Shown here in pieces: positions 18,592 to 26,662 of a stretch of DNA of 33,193 nt. Each line of letters begins with the position of its first letter. Within the stretch, counting starts at the first letter, position 1. The position numbers and the translations under genes are program-made. The stretch spans positions 1 through 33,193 of the forward strand of contig CAJOFN010000010.1 of the NCBI GenBank assembly GCA_905233905.1, in the 5' to 3' direction. The notes under the pieces were generated by a model. The model was not told the DNA's origin, did no database searches, and saw only the letters and a program-made list of their open reading frames with translations. Source of the stretch: an uncultured Lachnospiraceae bacterium. GTDB taxonomy: Bacteria > Bacillota > Clostridia > Lachnospirales > Lachnospiraceae.

Positions 18592-19509
18592 ATGGATACA
18601 AATATTTTGCTGGAATCCGGCACAAACGAACTGGAGATACTCGAGTTCAAGGTTGCCAACAACTATTACGGCATCAACGTTGCAAAGATCCGTGAGATCT
18701 TAACCTATCAGCACGTAACGCCGGTTCCCAATTCCCATCCCTTTGTTGAAGGCATTTTCATGCCGAGAGATACGATGATATCCGTTATCAATCTGCGCCG
18801 CTGTCTGGGTTACGAAGAGGATCCTGAGGTTGAGGGACTTTTCTTCATCACCAATTTCAACAGCTTAAACACAGCCTTCCATGTTGATGAGGTTCTGGGT
18901 ATACACCGTGTTTCATGGGAAGACATCAATTCCCCCGACTCCACCATCAGTGCGGAGGACGCCGGAGTTTCCACAGGTGTTATCAAGCTTTCTGACAGGC
19001 TTGTTGTAATACTTGATTTCGAGAAGATAGTATCCAACATCAATCCTGAGACAGGCCTTAAGGTTTCCGATATGGATGCGTACGAGGAGCGCGACAGGTC
19101 TGCATCGCCTATTTTGATCGCAGAGGATTCACCCCTGCTTTCCAAGCTCATTACCGAGTGTCTCCGCAAGGCAGGCTACACCAACCTCATTGTCAACCCC
19201 AACGGTCAGGAGGCATGGGACAAGCTCCGTGCCTTTGCTGACCAGGGCACCGTACTTGACGAGGTTCATTGTATCGTTACCGATATTGAGATGCCCAAGA
19301 TGGACGGTCATCGTCTCTGCAAGCTCGTCAAAGAGAATGAGGTTATGCGCAATATCCCTGTTATCATTTTCTCATCCCTTATCAATGACGAGATCCGCCG
19401 CAAGGGTGAGACCTTAGGAGCTGACGCTCAGTTGACCAAGCCCGAGATCGGCAAGCTTGTTGCCGCCATTGACGGACTTGTTGACGAGTATGAGATGGCA
19501 AGGCTGTAG
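18592..19509 (+). CDS. cheV: Chemotaxis protein CheV (CheW domain plus receiver)
   Basis: CheV couples chemoreceptors to the CheA kinase and is tuned by phosphorylation of its receiver. The 305-residue protein has an N-terminal CheW-like domain (about 12-150; FKVANNYYGINVAKIREIL, PNSHPFVEGIFMPRD, VINLRRCLG) and a C-terminal receiver (about 172-300) with acidic residues in LIAEDSP, phosphorylation site Asp231 in IVTDIEMPKMDGH, and a lysine in QLTKPEIG. It implies the organism is chemotactic, probably flagellated. No other che genes are near. The ATG follows AAGGAAAGGACAAGG. A terminator follows 31 bases after the stop. Confidence 0.94.
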   Translation: MDTNILLESGTNELEILEFKVANNYYGINVAKIREILTYQHVTPVPNSHPFVEGIFMPRDTMISVINLRRCLGYEEDPEVEGLFFITNFNSLNTAFHVDEVLGIHRVSWEDINSPDSTISAEDAGVSTGVIKLSDRLVVILDFEKIVSNINPETGLKVSDMDAYEERDRSASPILIAEDSPLLSKLITECLRKAGYTNLIVNPNGQEAWDKLRAFADQGTVLDEVHCIVTDIEMPKMDGHRLCKLVKENEVMRNIPVIIFSSLINDEIRRKGETLGADAQLTKPEIGKLVAAIDGLVDEYEMARL

Positions 19510-19540
19510 TGACCTTGGTTTTTGTACCGTATCTTAATGG

Positions 19541-19571
19541 GGGATGTGAGGCTTCACATCCCTTTTGTTTT
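19541..19571 (+). terminator. Intrinsic terminator after cheV
   Basis: The arms GGGATGTGA (19541-19549) and TCACATCCC (19554-19562) pair perfectly around the loop GGCT, followed by TTTTGTTTT. It separates cheV from the 586-residue protein gene, whose ribosome site begins only five bases later. Confidence 0.92.
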
Positions 19572-19589
19572 AGCTCGGAGGTATTTTGA

Positions 19590-21350
19590 GTGGCTAACTC
19601 GGAAGACTATTTAGATGGATTATTAGATTCCATTACACAGGCAAGGGAGGAGACCCGCACAGTCACTGAAGAGCGCCCTGCTCCCAGAGGCAGGCGCAGT
19701 GGCGACCGCAAAAGCCGGATCAGACCCGGGGATGATTTCATGGAGGCCAACGGGCTTTCTTCTTATCGTGACACGGATCGCCGCTCCAGGAGAAGTCTGC
19801 GCCGCAGTACGGAGAATGATTTTGTCCGTTCCTTTGAGGATGAGCTTTCCATGGATGATGCCGATGATCTCATAAGGGCATTTGAGAGGGAGCTTCGAAG
19901 CAGTGATGACGATGAGTTTTATGCGGGAGATGCGGATTCTTCTTTAGACGAAGCCACCAGCGAGGACGATGATTTCTTTGCGTCCCTGCTTACTACGGAG
20001 GAAGAAGAGGAGAAGTCCCCTTCAGAGTCCATTCTTGCCGACATAGACAACATAGTATCCGAAGCAAAGCGCGTTGCTTCAGGCGCAGATGACGACATAC
20101 CCATTCCCGCCCCGGAGAAGGAGGAGCCTGCCGCGGATTTGGATATACCTGATATGCCCGATATTCCCGAGGAGCCTCTTTCAGAGGATACCTCTGCCCA
20201 GGAGGTTCCTTTGATGGACGAATCCGGTGAGGGTGTCGATCTGATGGATGTTCTTGCCGGGGAAGGAGAAGAAGACCTTGCTGATATAGAAAGCCTCCTA
20301 AACGCCGACGAGGAAGGCGAGCAGCTATCCGAAGCCGCGGACGAATTTGAGGCAGCAGCGGAAAGCGTTTCAGAGGGTGGCGAAGGGCTTGAGGCCTCAG
20401 AGACAGGTGCATCAGGCGAAGCCGCGGAAGGCACAGAAGGCGAAGAGGGAGAGGAAGCTCCCAAGCAGAATCCCATCCAGAAGCTGTTAGGTGCCATCAC
20501 CGGAATGTTCAAGAAAAAAGAAGGCGACGAAGAAGACGAAGAGGACGACGAGGAAGAGGAAGAAGCGGCAGAAGAAGGCGGCGAGACCAAAGAAGAGAAA
20601 AAGGCCCGCATCAAGAAAGAAAAAGAAGAAGCAAAGAAAAAGAAAAAAGAAGAAGCTGACGCCAAGAAAAAACAAAAAGAAGAAGAAAAGAAAAAGAAAG
20701 CCGAGGAGAAGAAAAAGGCACAGGCCGCCAAAGCAGCCAAGCCCAAGAAGCAAAAGCCCAAGAAGCCCAAGGAGAGGTCGCCGAAGGTGCCTATTCCCGT
20801 CATCGTGGTTTTCCTGCTGTTTTCACTTTCCATCATCGCGTCCACAAGGATAATGTCCGGGGTATTAAGCCATAGAGCCATGATGAGCCGCGCTACTGAT
20901 GCCTATGACAAGCAGGATTATACAATAGCCTACCAGGCGCTCATGGGTGAAAAGGATCTGGAGAAGGACGAGAAAAAGCTCCGCAACAGAGCCAAGCTCA
21001 TGGCATATATGCAGACAAAGCGCAACGAATATCTTGTCTGCATGGAGAGCGGCAGGACTTCAGAGGAATCCGGTATTGACAACTACAATATCCGAAGTGC
21101 GTACCAGATGGCTCTCGACAGCCTTGTAGCCGGCGTATATTTCTACCAGCAGAACGAGGAAAAGGCCAACGAGCTTGGTATCAGCGAAGAGTATGCCGAG
21201 TATGGCCAGTCGCTCGAAAAGGAACTGGACAAGACTTTCAATATTACCGCAGGCGAGGCAGTAGAGCTCTACCACAACAGCACCCGCAAGGAATATACAG
21301 CCGCTCTGCAGCGGATTATCCGTGATGCCGGCTTTGAGGAGAAGTACTAA
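19590..21350 (+). CDS. Large charged single-pass membrane protein of unknown function
   Basis: I do not recognise a family for this 586-residue protein. Residues 1-300 are mostly disordered and acidic, after an Arg-rich patch (about 33-72). Residues 307-400 are almost pure Glu/Asp then Lys/Glu, ending in a Lys-Pro-rich cluster. One membrane helix follows (about 401-420, IPVIVVFLLFSLSIIAS), then a C-terminal part of about 165 residues that looks helical and TPR-like (YDKQDYTIAYQALMGEKDL). The basic cluster before the helix suggests that the N-terminus is cytoplasmic and the C-terminus outside. The start is GTG 19590 after CGGAGG (19576-19581, spacer 8). The stop TAA overlaps the ATG of the inserted small ORF. 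It may be a scaffold or envelope protein; this is only inference. Confidence 0.8.
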   Translation: MANSEDYLDGLLDSITQAREETRTVTEERPAPRGRRSGDRKSRIRPGDDFMEANGLSSYRDTDRRSRRSLRRSTENDFVRSFEDELSMDDADDLIRAFERELRSSDDDEFYAGDADSSLDEATSEDDDFFASLLTTEEEEEKSPSESILADIDNIVSEAKRVASGADDDIPIPAPEKEEPAADLDIPDMPDIPEEPLSEDTSAQEVPLMDESGEGVDLMDVLAGEGEEDLADIESLLNADEEGEQLSEAADEFEAAAESVSEGGEGLEASETGASGEAAEGTEGEEGEEAPKQNPIQKLLGAITGMFKKKEGDEEDEEDDEEEEEAAEEGGETKEEKKARIKKEKEEAKKKKKEEADAKKKQKEEEKKKKAEEKKKAQAAKAAKPKKQKPKKPKERSPKVPIPVIVVFLLFSLSIIASTRIMSGVLSHRAMMSRATDAYDKQDYTIAYQALMGEKDLEKDEKKLRNRAKLMAYMQTKRNEYLVCMESGRTSEESGIDNYNIRSAYQMALDSLVAGVYFYQQNEEKANELGISEEYAEYGQSLEKELDKTFNITAGEAVELYHNSTRKEYTAALQRIIRDAGFEEKY

Positions 21351-21444
21351 TGATGCGAAGCATCATACTTCAAATGTACTTCGACGACTGGTCACGATTG
21401 AGAAGCAATCGTGACGATACATATTTCAAGGAGAAGTACTAATG
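21337..21444. repeat. 92-bp duplication-type insertion with 16-bp direct repeats and internal hairpins
   Basis: The 16-base sequence AGGAGAAGTACTAATG occurs at 21337-21352 and again at 21429-21444. Each copy holds a ribosome site, a TAA stop and an overlapping ATG. Between them lie a short hairpin (TGATGC/GCATCA, 21351-21365), an inverted pair GAAGTAC/GTACTTC (21341-21347 and 21376-21382), and a perfect 10-bp hairpin GTCACGATTG/CAATCGTGAC (21391-21415). This looks like a small palindromic intergenic element that inserted at, or duplicated, the junction between the membrane-protein gene and hisH. Confidence 0.75.
21350..21442 (+). CDS. 30-codon ORF carried by the inserted element
   Basis: ATG 21350 overlaps the last base of the upstream TAA. 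It opens 30 codons that end in TAA 21440-21442, itself overlapping the hisH ATG. The ribosome site AGGAG (21337-21341) stands eight bases before its ATG. The peptide ends KEKY, nearly repeating the EEKY end of the upstream protein because that DNA is duplicated. Its main role may be to carry ribosomes across the insertion so that hisH stays translationally coupled. It may not be a functional peptide. Confidence 0.35.
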   Translation: MMRSIILQMYFDDWSRLRSNRDDTYFKEKY

Positions 21445-22047
21445 CTTGTTTGTATAGATTATGACGCGGGCAATATCAAAAGCGTCACCAAGGCCTGTGA
21501 GCATTTGGGCTTTGAGCCGGTGCTTTCATCCGATCCCGCCGACATCTTAAGCGCCGACCATCTCATCCTCCCGGGAGTGGGAGCCTTCGGAGCGGCAATG
21601 GAAGCCTTAAGGAGTGACGGGCTCGATCAGGCAATAATACAGGCTGCTTCCGCCGGGATACCCCTGCTTGGGATATGCCTCGGGCTTCAGCTTCTGTTTG
21701 ACGCAAGCGACGAAAGCCCGGGCGTCAGGGGACTTGGTATATTACCGGGGCGCATAAAACGTATTCCGGAAAGCAAAGGCCTGCCGGTGCCACATATGGG
21801 CTGGAACAGCCTTGAGCTTCCCCGCAAGAGCCGGCTTTTTGAGGGCATGAAGGGGGGAGAATGTGTATATTTTGTTCACTCCTACTACCTCAAGGCAGAC
21901 GATCCTGCCATAGTTTCCGCCAGGGTATCCTACGGTGTGGATATTGACGCGGCAGTAGAATCCGGCAATATTTATGCCACACAGTTCCATCCGGAAAAGA
22001 GCGGAGAGGTCGGACTTGGAATCTTAAGACGCTTCTTGGAGATTTAA
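21442..22047 (+). CDS. hisH: Imidazole glycerol phosphate synthase, glutaminase subunit
   Basis: Supplies ammonia from glutamine to HisF in histidine synthesis. The 201-residue protein is a class I glutamine amidotransferase of normal HisH length. Visible motifs are the N-terminal [11 protein letters not shown], the oxyanion-region LPGVGAFG (about 43-50), nucleophile Cys79 in [10 protein letters not shown], the structural segment [11 protein letters not shown], and the His-Glu pair in [11 protein letters not shown] near the C-terminus. The start at 21442 uses the second copy of the duplicated ribosome site. hisF begins three bases after the stop. No other histidine genes are in the window. 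Confidence 0.96.
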   Translation: MLVCIDYDAGNIKSVTKACEHLGFEPVLSSDPADILSADHLILPGVGAFGAAMEALRSDGLDQAIIQAASAGIPLLGICLGLQLLFDASDESPGVRGLGILPGRIKRIPESKGLPVPHMGWNSLELPRKSRLFEGMKGGECVYFVHSYYLKADDPAIVSARVSYGVDIDAAVESGNIYATQFHPEKSGEVGLGILRRFLEI

Positions 22048-22050
22048 AAA

Positions 22051-22809
22051 ATGCTTACCAAACGCATAATCCCCTGCCTCGATGTAAAGGATGGCAGGGT
22101 TGTTAAGGGAATACAGTTTTTAGACCTTATAGACGCCGGAGATCCGGTGGAATGTGCCATGGCATATGATATGCAGGGCGCGGACGAGCTTGTTTTTCTT
22201 GATATCACAGCCTCCAGTGATCAGCGGGATACCGTGGTAGACATGGTCCGCCGGGTGGCTTCGGAGGTGTTCATCCCCTTTACCGTGGGAGGCGGAGTCC
22301 GCACGGTGGATGATTTCAGGCGCATCTTAAGGGAAGGTGCTGACAAGGTTTCAGTCAACTCCGCCGCAATAGACCGTCCCGAGCTTTTAAGCGAGGCAGC
22401 CGGAGTCTTTGGCAGCCAGTGTGTTGTTCTGGCAATCGACGCCAAGAGACGCCCTGAGGGCGGCTGGAATATTTACAAGCATGGAGGCAGGATAGATACG
22501 GGTATAGACGCGGTGGAATGGGCGGTCCGCGGAGAGCGCCTGGGAGCCGGAGAGATCCTGCTTACAAGCATGGACTGCGACGGTACCAAGGACGGATACG
22601 ATATAGAGCTTACACGTGCCATATCAGACGCGGTTTCCATTCCGGTCATCGCATCCGGGGGCGCAGGCAGCCTTGAGGACTTTTATGATGCTTTCGAGAA
22701 GGCAAATGCTTCCGCGGCTCTTGCAGCCTCCCTTTTCCACTACAAGGAGCTTACCATCAGACAGGTCAAGGAATATTTAAGGGACAGGGGAATAGCTGTA
22801 AGATTATGA
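22051..22809 (+). CDS. hisF: Imidazole glycerol phosphate synthase, cyclase subunit
   Basis: A (beta/alpha)8 barrel that turns PRFAR plus ammonia from HisH into imidazole glycerol phosphate and AICAR. AICAR feeds purine synthesis, which gives meaning to the AICAR-processing genes just downstream. The 252-residue protein is full length. The two catalytic aspartates are seen: Asp11 in [15 protein letters not shown] and Asp130 in VVLAIDAKR. Phosphate-binding loops are visible in [12 protein letters not shown] and [13 protein letters not shown]. The ATG comes three bases after hisH, and its TGA overlaps the ung ATG (22806-22809). Confidence 0.97.
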   Translation: MLTKRIIPCLDVKDGRVVKGIQFLDLIDAGDPVECAMAYDMQGADELVFLDITASSDQRDTVVDMVRRVASEVFIPFTVGGGVRTVDDFRRILREGADKVSVNSAAIDRPELLSEAAGVFGSQCVVLAIDAKRRPEGGWNIYKHGGRIDTGIDAVEWAVRGERLGAGEILLTSMDCDGTKDGYDIELTRAISDAVSIPVIASGGAGSLEDFYDAFEKANASAALAASLFHYKELTIRQVKEYLRDRGIAVRL

Positions 22810-23474
22810 GCAAAGCCAGTATGCCCTCCAACGACTGGAGGGATTTTTTTAAAAAAGAATGTACCAAGCCATATTTCAGGGAGCTTAACAAAAGGGTAGG
22901 CGCTGAATACGCCTCCCATACGGTATATCCTCCGGTGGAAAAAGTATTCAATGCCTTTGAGCATACGCCCTATGGCGCCATAAAGGTTGTTATCATAGGA
23001 CAGGATCCGTACCACGAGCCGGGGCAGGCAATGGGTATGTGTTTTTCCGTCCCGGATGGCATAGAGATACCGCCATCATTGGTCAATATTTATAAAGAGA
23101 TCCACGACGATCTCGGGTCAGCGATACCGGACAGCGGCGATCTTTCGCGCTGGGCGGATCAGGGAGTTCTTCTTCTGAACGCGACCCTTACCGTAAGGAG
23201 GGCAGCAGCAAATTCCCACGCTGCCTTCGGATGGCAGACCTTTACGGATGCGGTGATCTCATATGTCAACAAAAAGGATGAGCCTGTCGTATATATGCTG
23301 TGGGGAAGCTACGCCAGATCCAAGACAAAGCTTCTGGACAACCCAAAGCATCTGATACTCGAAGCGCCGCACCCTTCCCCGCTTTCGGCATACAGGGGGT
23401 TCTTCGGATGCAGGCATTTTTCAAAGGCAAATGAATTTTTAAGACAGAACGGAGTAGAAGAGATAATCTGGTAG
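22806..23474 (+). CDS. ung: Uracil-DNA glycosylase (family 1)
   Basis: Removes uracil from DNA as the first step of base-excision repair. The 222-residue length is normal. The family 1 motifs are intact: the water-activating GQDPYH (Asp67), the LLLNATLTV strand with the uracil-recognising Asn, and the [13 protein letters not shown] intercalation loop with catalytic His. Its ATG overlaps the hisF stop (ATGA), and its own ribosome site is weak, so translation probably relies on coupling. Its place between histidine and purine genes has no obvious pathway logic. Confidence 0.97.
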   Translation: MSKASMPSNDWRDFFKKECTKPYFRELNKRVGAEYASHTVYPPVEKVFNAFEHTPYGAIKVVIIGQDPYHEPGQAMGMCFSVPDGIEIPPSLVNIYKEIHDDLGSAIPDSGDLSRWADQGVLLLNATLTVRRAAANSHAAFGWQTFTDAVISYVNKKDEPVVYMLWGSYARSKTKLLDNPKHLILEAPHPSPLSAYRGFFGCRHFSKANEFLRQNGVEEIIW

Positions 23475-23487
23475 GAGGTTTATTAAA

Positions 23488-24201
23488 ATGGAACGACGCA
23501 GCTTAGAAGCAGAATTAGCCGGCAACTCATATCCAGGCAGGGGCATAGTGATCGGCAGGAGCCAGGACGGCCTAAAAGCAGTAGTAGCATATTTTATTAT
23601 GGGCAGGAGCGAAAACAGCCGCAACCGTATCTTCGTTGAAGACGGCGAGGGCATACGCACACAGGCGTTTGACGAGTCCAAGGTCACAGACCCGAGCCTC
23701 ATCATCTACGCGCCGGTACGTGTTTTAGGGAATAAGACCATAGTATCCAACGGTGACCAGACAGATACGATTTTCGAGGGAATGGATAGGCAGCTCACCT
23801 TTGAGCAGTCCCTTCGCAGCCGTACCTACGAGCCCGACGAGCCCAACTACACTCCCCGGATCTCAGGTATTATGCATTTCGTGGACGGCAGCTATAATTA
23901 CGCCATGTCCATAATCAAAAGCGACAACGGCAATCCCGAATCCGTAAACAGGTTCACCTTTGCCTACGACAATCCCAGACCGGGAGAGGGAAGATTTCTT
24001 CATACCTATATTTCAGACGGATCTCCACTGACAAGCTTTGAGGGGGAACCTAAAAGAGTAATCATAGACGGCGACATTGACCGCATGACCCAGATGATGT
24101 GGAAGAGCCTAAATGATAATAACAAGGTCTCACTGTTCGTGCGCTATATTGATATAGCTTCAGGAACATATGAGACCCGCATAGTTAATAAGAATCAGTG
24201 A
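23488..24201 (+). CDS. purO: IMP cyclohydrolase, PurO-like family
   Basis: Predicted to close the ring of FAICAR to give IMP, the last step of purine synthesis. The 237-residue protein resembles the PurO/IMP_cyclohyd family known from archaea and found in some clostridia: an N-terminal YPGRGIVIGRSQDGLKAVVAYFIMGRS segment (read in two parts, about residues 11-37), SRNR, and a central FAYDNPRPGEGRFLHTYISDG stretch (about 152-172). It is not related to the MGS-like domain of PurH. The ATG follows GTAGGAGGT, 13 bases after ung. Its 3' end overlaps by 7 bases the 3' end of the AICAR formyltransferase gene on the other strand. The assignment rests on family resemblance plus the neighbouring partner enzyme. 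Confidence 0.8.
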   Translation: MERRSLEAELAGNSYPGRGIVIGRSQDGLKAVVAYFIMGRSENSRNRIFVEDGEGIRTQAFDESKVTDPSLIIYAPVRVLGNKTIVSNGDQTDTIFEGMDRQLTFEQSLRSRTYEPDEPNYTPRISGIMHFVDGSYNYAMSIIKSDNGNPESVNRFTFAYDNPRPGEGRFLHTYISDGSPLTSFEGEPKRVIIDGDIDRMTQMMWKSLNDNNKVSLFVRYIDIASGTYETRIVNKNQ

Positions 24202-25376
24202 TGGAACAGGCGTAATCCTGTAAATGCCATTACCATATTGTGACGGTTGGCGGCTTCTATTACAATATCATCCCGGATGGAGCCGCCTGGCTGTGCCACG
24301 TAGCTGACTCCGCTTCGGGCGGCACGGTCGATATTGTCCCCGAAGGGGAAGAACGCGTCAGAACCGAGACTCACGCCGGAGGCCTTTGAAAGCCACTGGC
24401 GTTTTTCTTCTCTTGTAAATATATCCGGTCTTTCTTTAAATACCTTCTGCCATGCACCATCTCCCAGGACATCCTCATAATCCTCTCCGATGTACAGGTC
24501 AATGGCGTTGTCGCGGTCAGCCCTGCCAACACTTTCAAGGAAAGGAAGCTCAAGCACCTTTGGCGACTGCCTCAGCAGCCAGTTGTCAGCCTTGTTGCCT
24601 GCTAACCTGGTGCAGTGTATTCTTGACTGCTGTCCGGCGCCTATACCTATGGCGCCGCCGTCCTTGACATAGCAGACGGAATTGGACTGTGTGTATTTTA
24701 GGGTTATCATGGAGATGGCAAGGTCGTCCTTCGCCTGGCGGGGCAGGTCCTTGTTCTCCGTGACGATATTTGCAAAGAAATCATCGTCTATCACCAGTTC
24801 ATTTCTGCCCTGTTCAAAGGTAACGCCGAATACCTGTTTTTTCTCGATGGGATCAGGAATATAATCCGGGTCGATCTCTATGATATTGTAGCCGCCCTTT
24901 TTCTTGGATTTAAGTATTTCAAGAGCTTCCGGTTCATAGCCCGGAGCTATTATCCCGTCTGAAACCTCACGCTTTATGATTGTAGCGCAGGAAACGTCGC
25001 AGACATCGGACAAGGCGATAAAATCTCCAAAGGAAGACATGCGGTCAGCGCCCCTTGCCCTGGCGTATGCGGCTGCAAGGGGAGTAAATTCAATGTCAAG
25101 ATCATCCACCCAGTAGATCTTTTTCTCGATATCTGAAAGAGGCCGTCCTATAGCGGCGCCTGCCGGGGAAACATGCTTAAAGGAAGTGGCGGCAGCAACG
25201 CCGGTTGCTTTTTTGAGCTCGCTTACAAGCTGCCATCCGTTAAAGGCATCCAGGAAATTGATATATCCGGGTCTTCCGTTTAATACCTTCACCGGAAGCT
25301 CGCTTTGGTCCTCCATGTATATCCTGGAGGGAGTCTGATTCGGGTTGCAGCCGTATTTTAAAAGAAATTCCTTCAA
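24195..25376 (-). CDS. Stand-alone AICAR formyltransferase (PurH C-terminal-type)
   Basis: Transfers a formyl group from 10-formyltetrahydrofolate to AICAR, making FAICAR. The 393-residue protein corresponds to the transformylase half of PurH and lacks the N-terminal IMP cyclohydrolase domain. Motifs seen are LKYGCNPNQTPSR (from residue 6), the catalytic Lys67-His68 in SFKHVSPAGAAIG, SSFGDFIALSD, GIGAGQQSRIHCTRLAG, and the C-terminal FGDNIDRAARSGVSYVAQP with GGSIRDD and FTGLRLFHH. I chose the TTG at 25376 because AGGAGGAG lies six bases upstream and homologues begin there. An ATG at 25496 would run 107 bases into tmcAL. tmcAL lies 13 bases upstream, so the two genes share a transcript. Confidence 0.92.
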   Translation of the reverse strand: MKEFLLKYGCNPNQTPSRIYMEDQSELPVKVLNGRPGYINFLDAFNGWQLVSELKKATGVAAATSFKHVSPAGAAIGRPLSDIEKKIYWVDDLDIEFTPLAAAYARARGADRMSSFGDFIALSDVCDVSCATIIKREVSDGIIAPGYEPEALEILKSKKKGGYNIIEIDPDYIPDPIEKKQVFGVTFEQGRNELVIDDDFFANIVTENKDLPRQAKDDLAISMITLKYTQSNSVCYVKDGGAIGIGAGQQSRIHCTRLAGNKADNWLLRQSPKVLELPFLESVGRADRDNAIDLYIGEDYEDVLGDGAWQKVFKERPDIFTREEKRQWLSKASGVSLGSDAFFPFGDNIDRAARSGVSYVAQPGGSIRDDIVIEAANRHNMVMAFTGLRLFHH

Positions 25377-25389
25377 GCCATTCTCCTCC

Positions 25390-26628
25390 TTAACCGTTAA
25401 TGTCCTTGACCTCAAATTTGCGGGTGTATTCCGTAGGGAAGACCCTGCCGGATTTGTTGGTAAGCAGCATCCTGTACAGATCTCCCGCATAAACATCCTT
25501 TTTCAGTATGCGTTTTTCAAGCTCATTCAAAAGCCCTTCCCCTCCCTGTGGCGAAAGGAAGAAAGGAACCTTTGCGCGCTCCTTTACTGTCTTAAGCAAA
25601 GTCGTGCCCTTTTTGGAGAAGCCTAATATACGAAGATAAGGAGCGTAGTTGCACATGGCAAGATTGTCCAGATCCTCCTGTGTGATACCAAGGGCAATAT
25701 GCAAAAGCACGCGGCTGATACGGGTATAGGTCAGATCCTTGGACTTGAGAAGTGAACAGAAATTCTCAAACTCCACGAACCGGTCCTTTGTATTGTTGAT
25801 CTTATTTGAAATGTCTTCGCTGCAGTCCAGGTACGGGGTAAAATCCGACTCCGACAAAAGCTTGTAATGAAGCAGCATGGAAATGTCAGCGGAACGGATA
25901 AGTGTCTTGAACTGGGCGTTGAAACGCAGGATCTTCATCACATCGTCAGGGACGGAGGGTGAAGCGCTGGCTGCCTGGTTGGTCTCCATGGCGTTGCGGA
26001 TAGCGGAGCCGGAGGCGGATGACCCGGAAAGGCTATTGCTGCCGTGGGCAGAAGAAGTCCTCGGGAAACAGACAGGCTCTATTGCGTAAACATCCGAAGA
26101 AAGAGCCTTGACGTACTCTACTCCGAGGATGTTATTGGGCTTGGATAAAAAATCTGACGGGAGAGTGACACCCTTTTGCTGCATGGCGATGGCCTTCTGC
26201 CTTGCCACAGCATAAGAATCTCCCTGCTTGACGAAAGAATTTATCGTCTTGTGATAATCCATTGAATCGGAGCTGGCAAGATGCGCGGCGGTACGGAACA
26301 TTTCCATATTAGCATCCTCGCAGCCAAACAAAAGCTGATGAACACAGCCTGTGGCGTTAAGGGCGGCAATGCCTGCCTTGGCAAAGGTCTCGGCGCTGCT
26401 GGTGGCAGCTATCACGGGAAGCTCGATCACCAGATCCGCGCCGTGACGGAGCACAAGCTTTGCCCGGTCGTATTTGCTTATCATGGCGGGATTGCCCCTC
26501 TGGGTAAAATCACCGCTCATCACCACGACCACATAATCCGCGTTAAGCTCTTTGTTGGCGTGGTCGAGTATTTCTATATGTCCGTTGTGCAGAGGGTTGA
26601 ATTCCGCGATCATTCCTATGACTGCCAT
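25390..26628 (-). CDS. tmcAL: tRNA(Met) cytidine acetate ligase
   Basis: Uses acetate and ATP to acetylate the wobble cytidine (C34) of elongator tRNA-Met, helping to separate AUG from AUA decoding. The 412-residue protein has the nucleotidyltransferase-like N-terminus with the HxGH motif (IAEFNPLHNGH, His14 and His17), followed by VVVMSGDFTQRGNPA and FGCED; the remainder is the helical domain of the YlbM/TmcAL family. I chose ATG 26628, which follows GGAGGTAGGT. An in-frame ATG eleven codons upstream lacks this spacing. Its promoter faces and overlaps that of ackA. Acetate is both its substrate and the product of the divergent ackA, a coincidence worth noting. Confidence 0.93.
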   Translation of the reverse strand: MAVIGMIAEFNPLHNGHIEILDHANKELNADYVVVVMSGDFTQRGNPAMISKYDRAKLVLRHGADLVIELPVIAATSSAETFAKAGIAALNATGCVHQLLFGCEDANMEMFRTAAHLASSDSMDYHKTINSFVKQGDSYAVARQKAIAMQQKGVTLPSDFLSKPNNILGVEYVKALSSDVYAIEPVCFPRTSSAHGSNSLSGSSASGSAIRNAMETNQAASASPSVPDDVMKILRFNAQFKTLIRSADISMLLHYKLLSESDFTPYLDCSEDISNKINNTKDRFVEFENFCSLLKSKDLTYTRISRVLLHIALGITQEDLDNLAMCNYAPYLRILGFSKKGTTLLKTVKERAKVPFFLSPQGGEGLLNELEKRILKKDVYAGDLYRMLLTNKSGRVFPTEYTRKFEVKDING

Positions 26629-26662
26629 ACCTACCTCCGAAAAATATTTGACAACATCCACA

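Noticed and set aside
20508-20783. Purine-rich repetitive DNA as a possible CRISPR or tandem repeat array
   Set aside because: There are no constant repeat and spacer units; the pattern is low-complexity coding sequence for Lys and Glu, in frame throughout.
19919-20881. A 320-codon Ser/Phe-rich open frame on the minus strand
   Set aside because: It is the antisense of the Glu/Lys-rich repeat region; its composition (runs of Ser and Phe) simply mirrors GAA/AAG-type codons and it has no proper ribosome site. Other long frames in this stretch have the same origin.
25377-25496. Longer N-terminus for the AICAR formyltransferase
   Set aside because: The extra 40 residues are antisense-free but read through the end of tmcAL in another frame; the strong AGGAGGAG before the TTG at 25376 and the family's usual start support the shorter form.
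26648-26653. Consensus TTGACA as the -35 of the ackA promoter
   Set aside because: It is 27 bases from the TATAAT at 26681, too far for a sigma-A promoter; the extended -10 is the better explanation.
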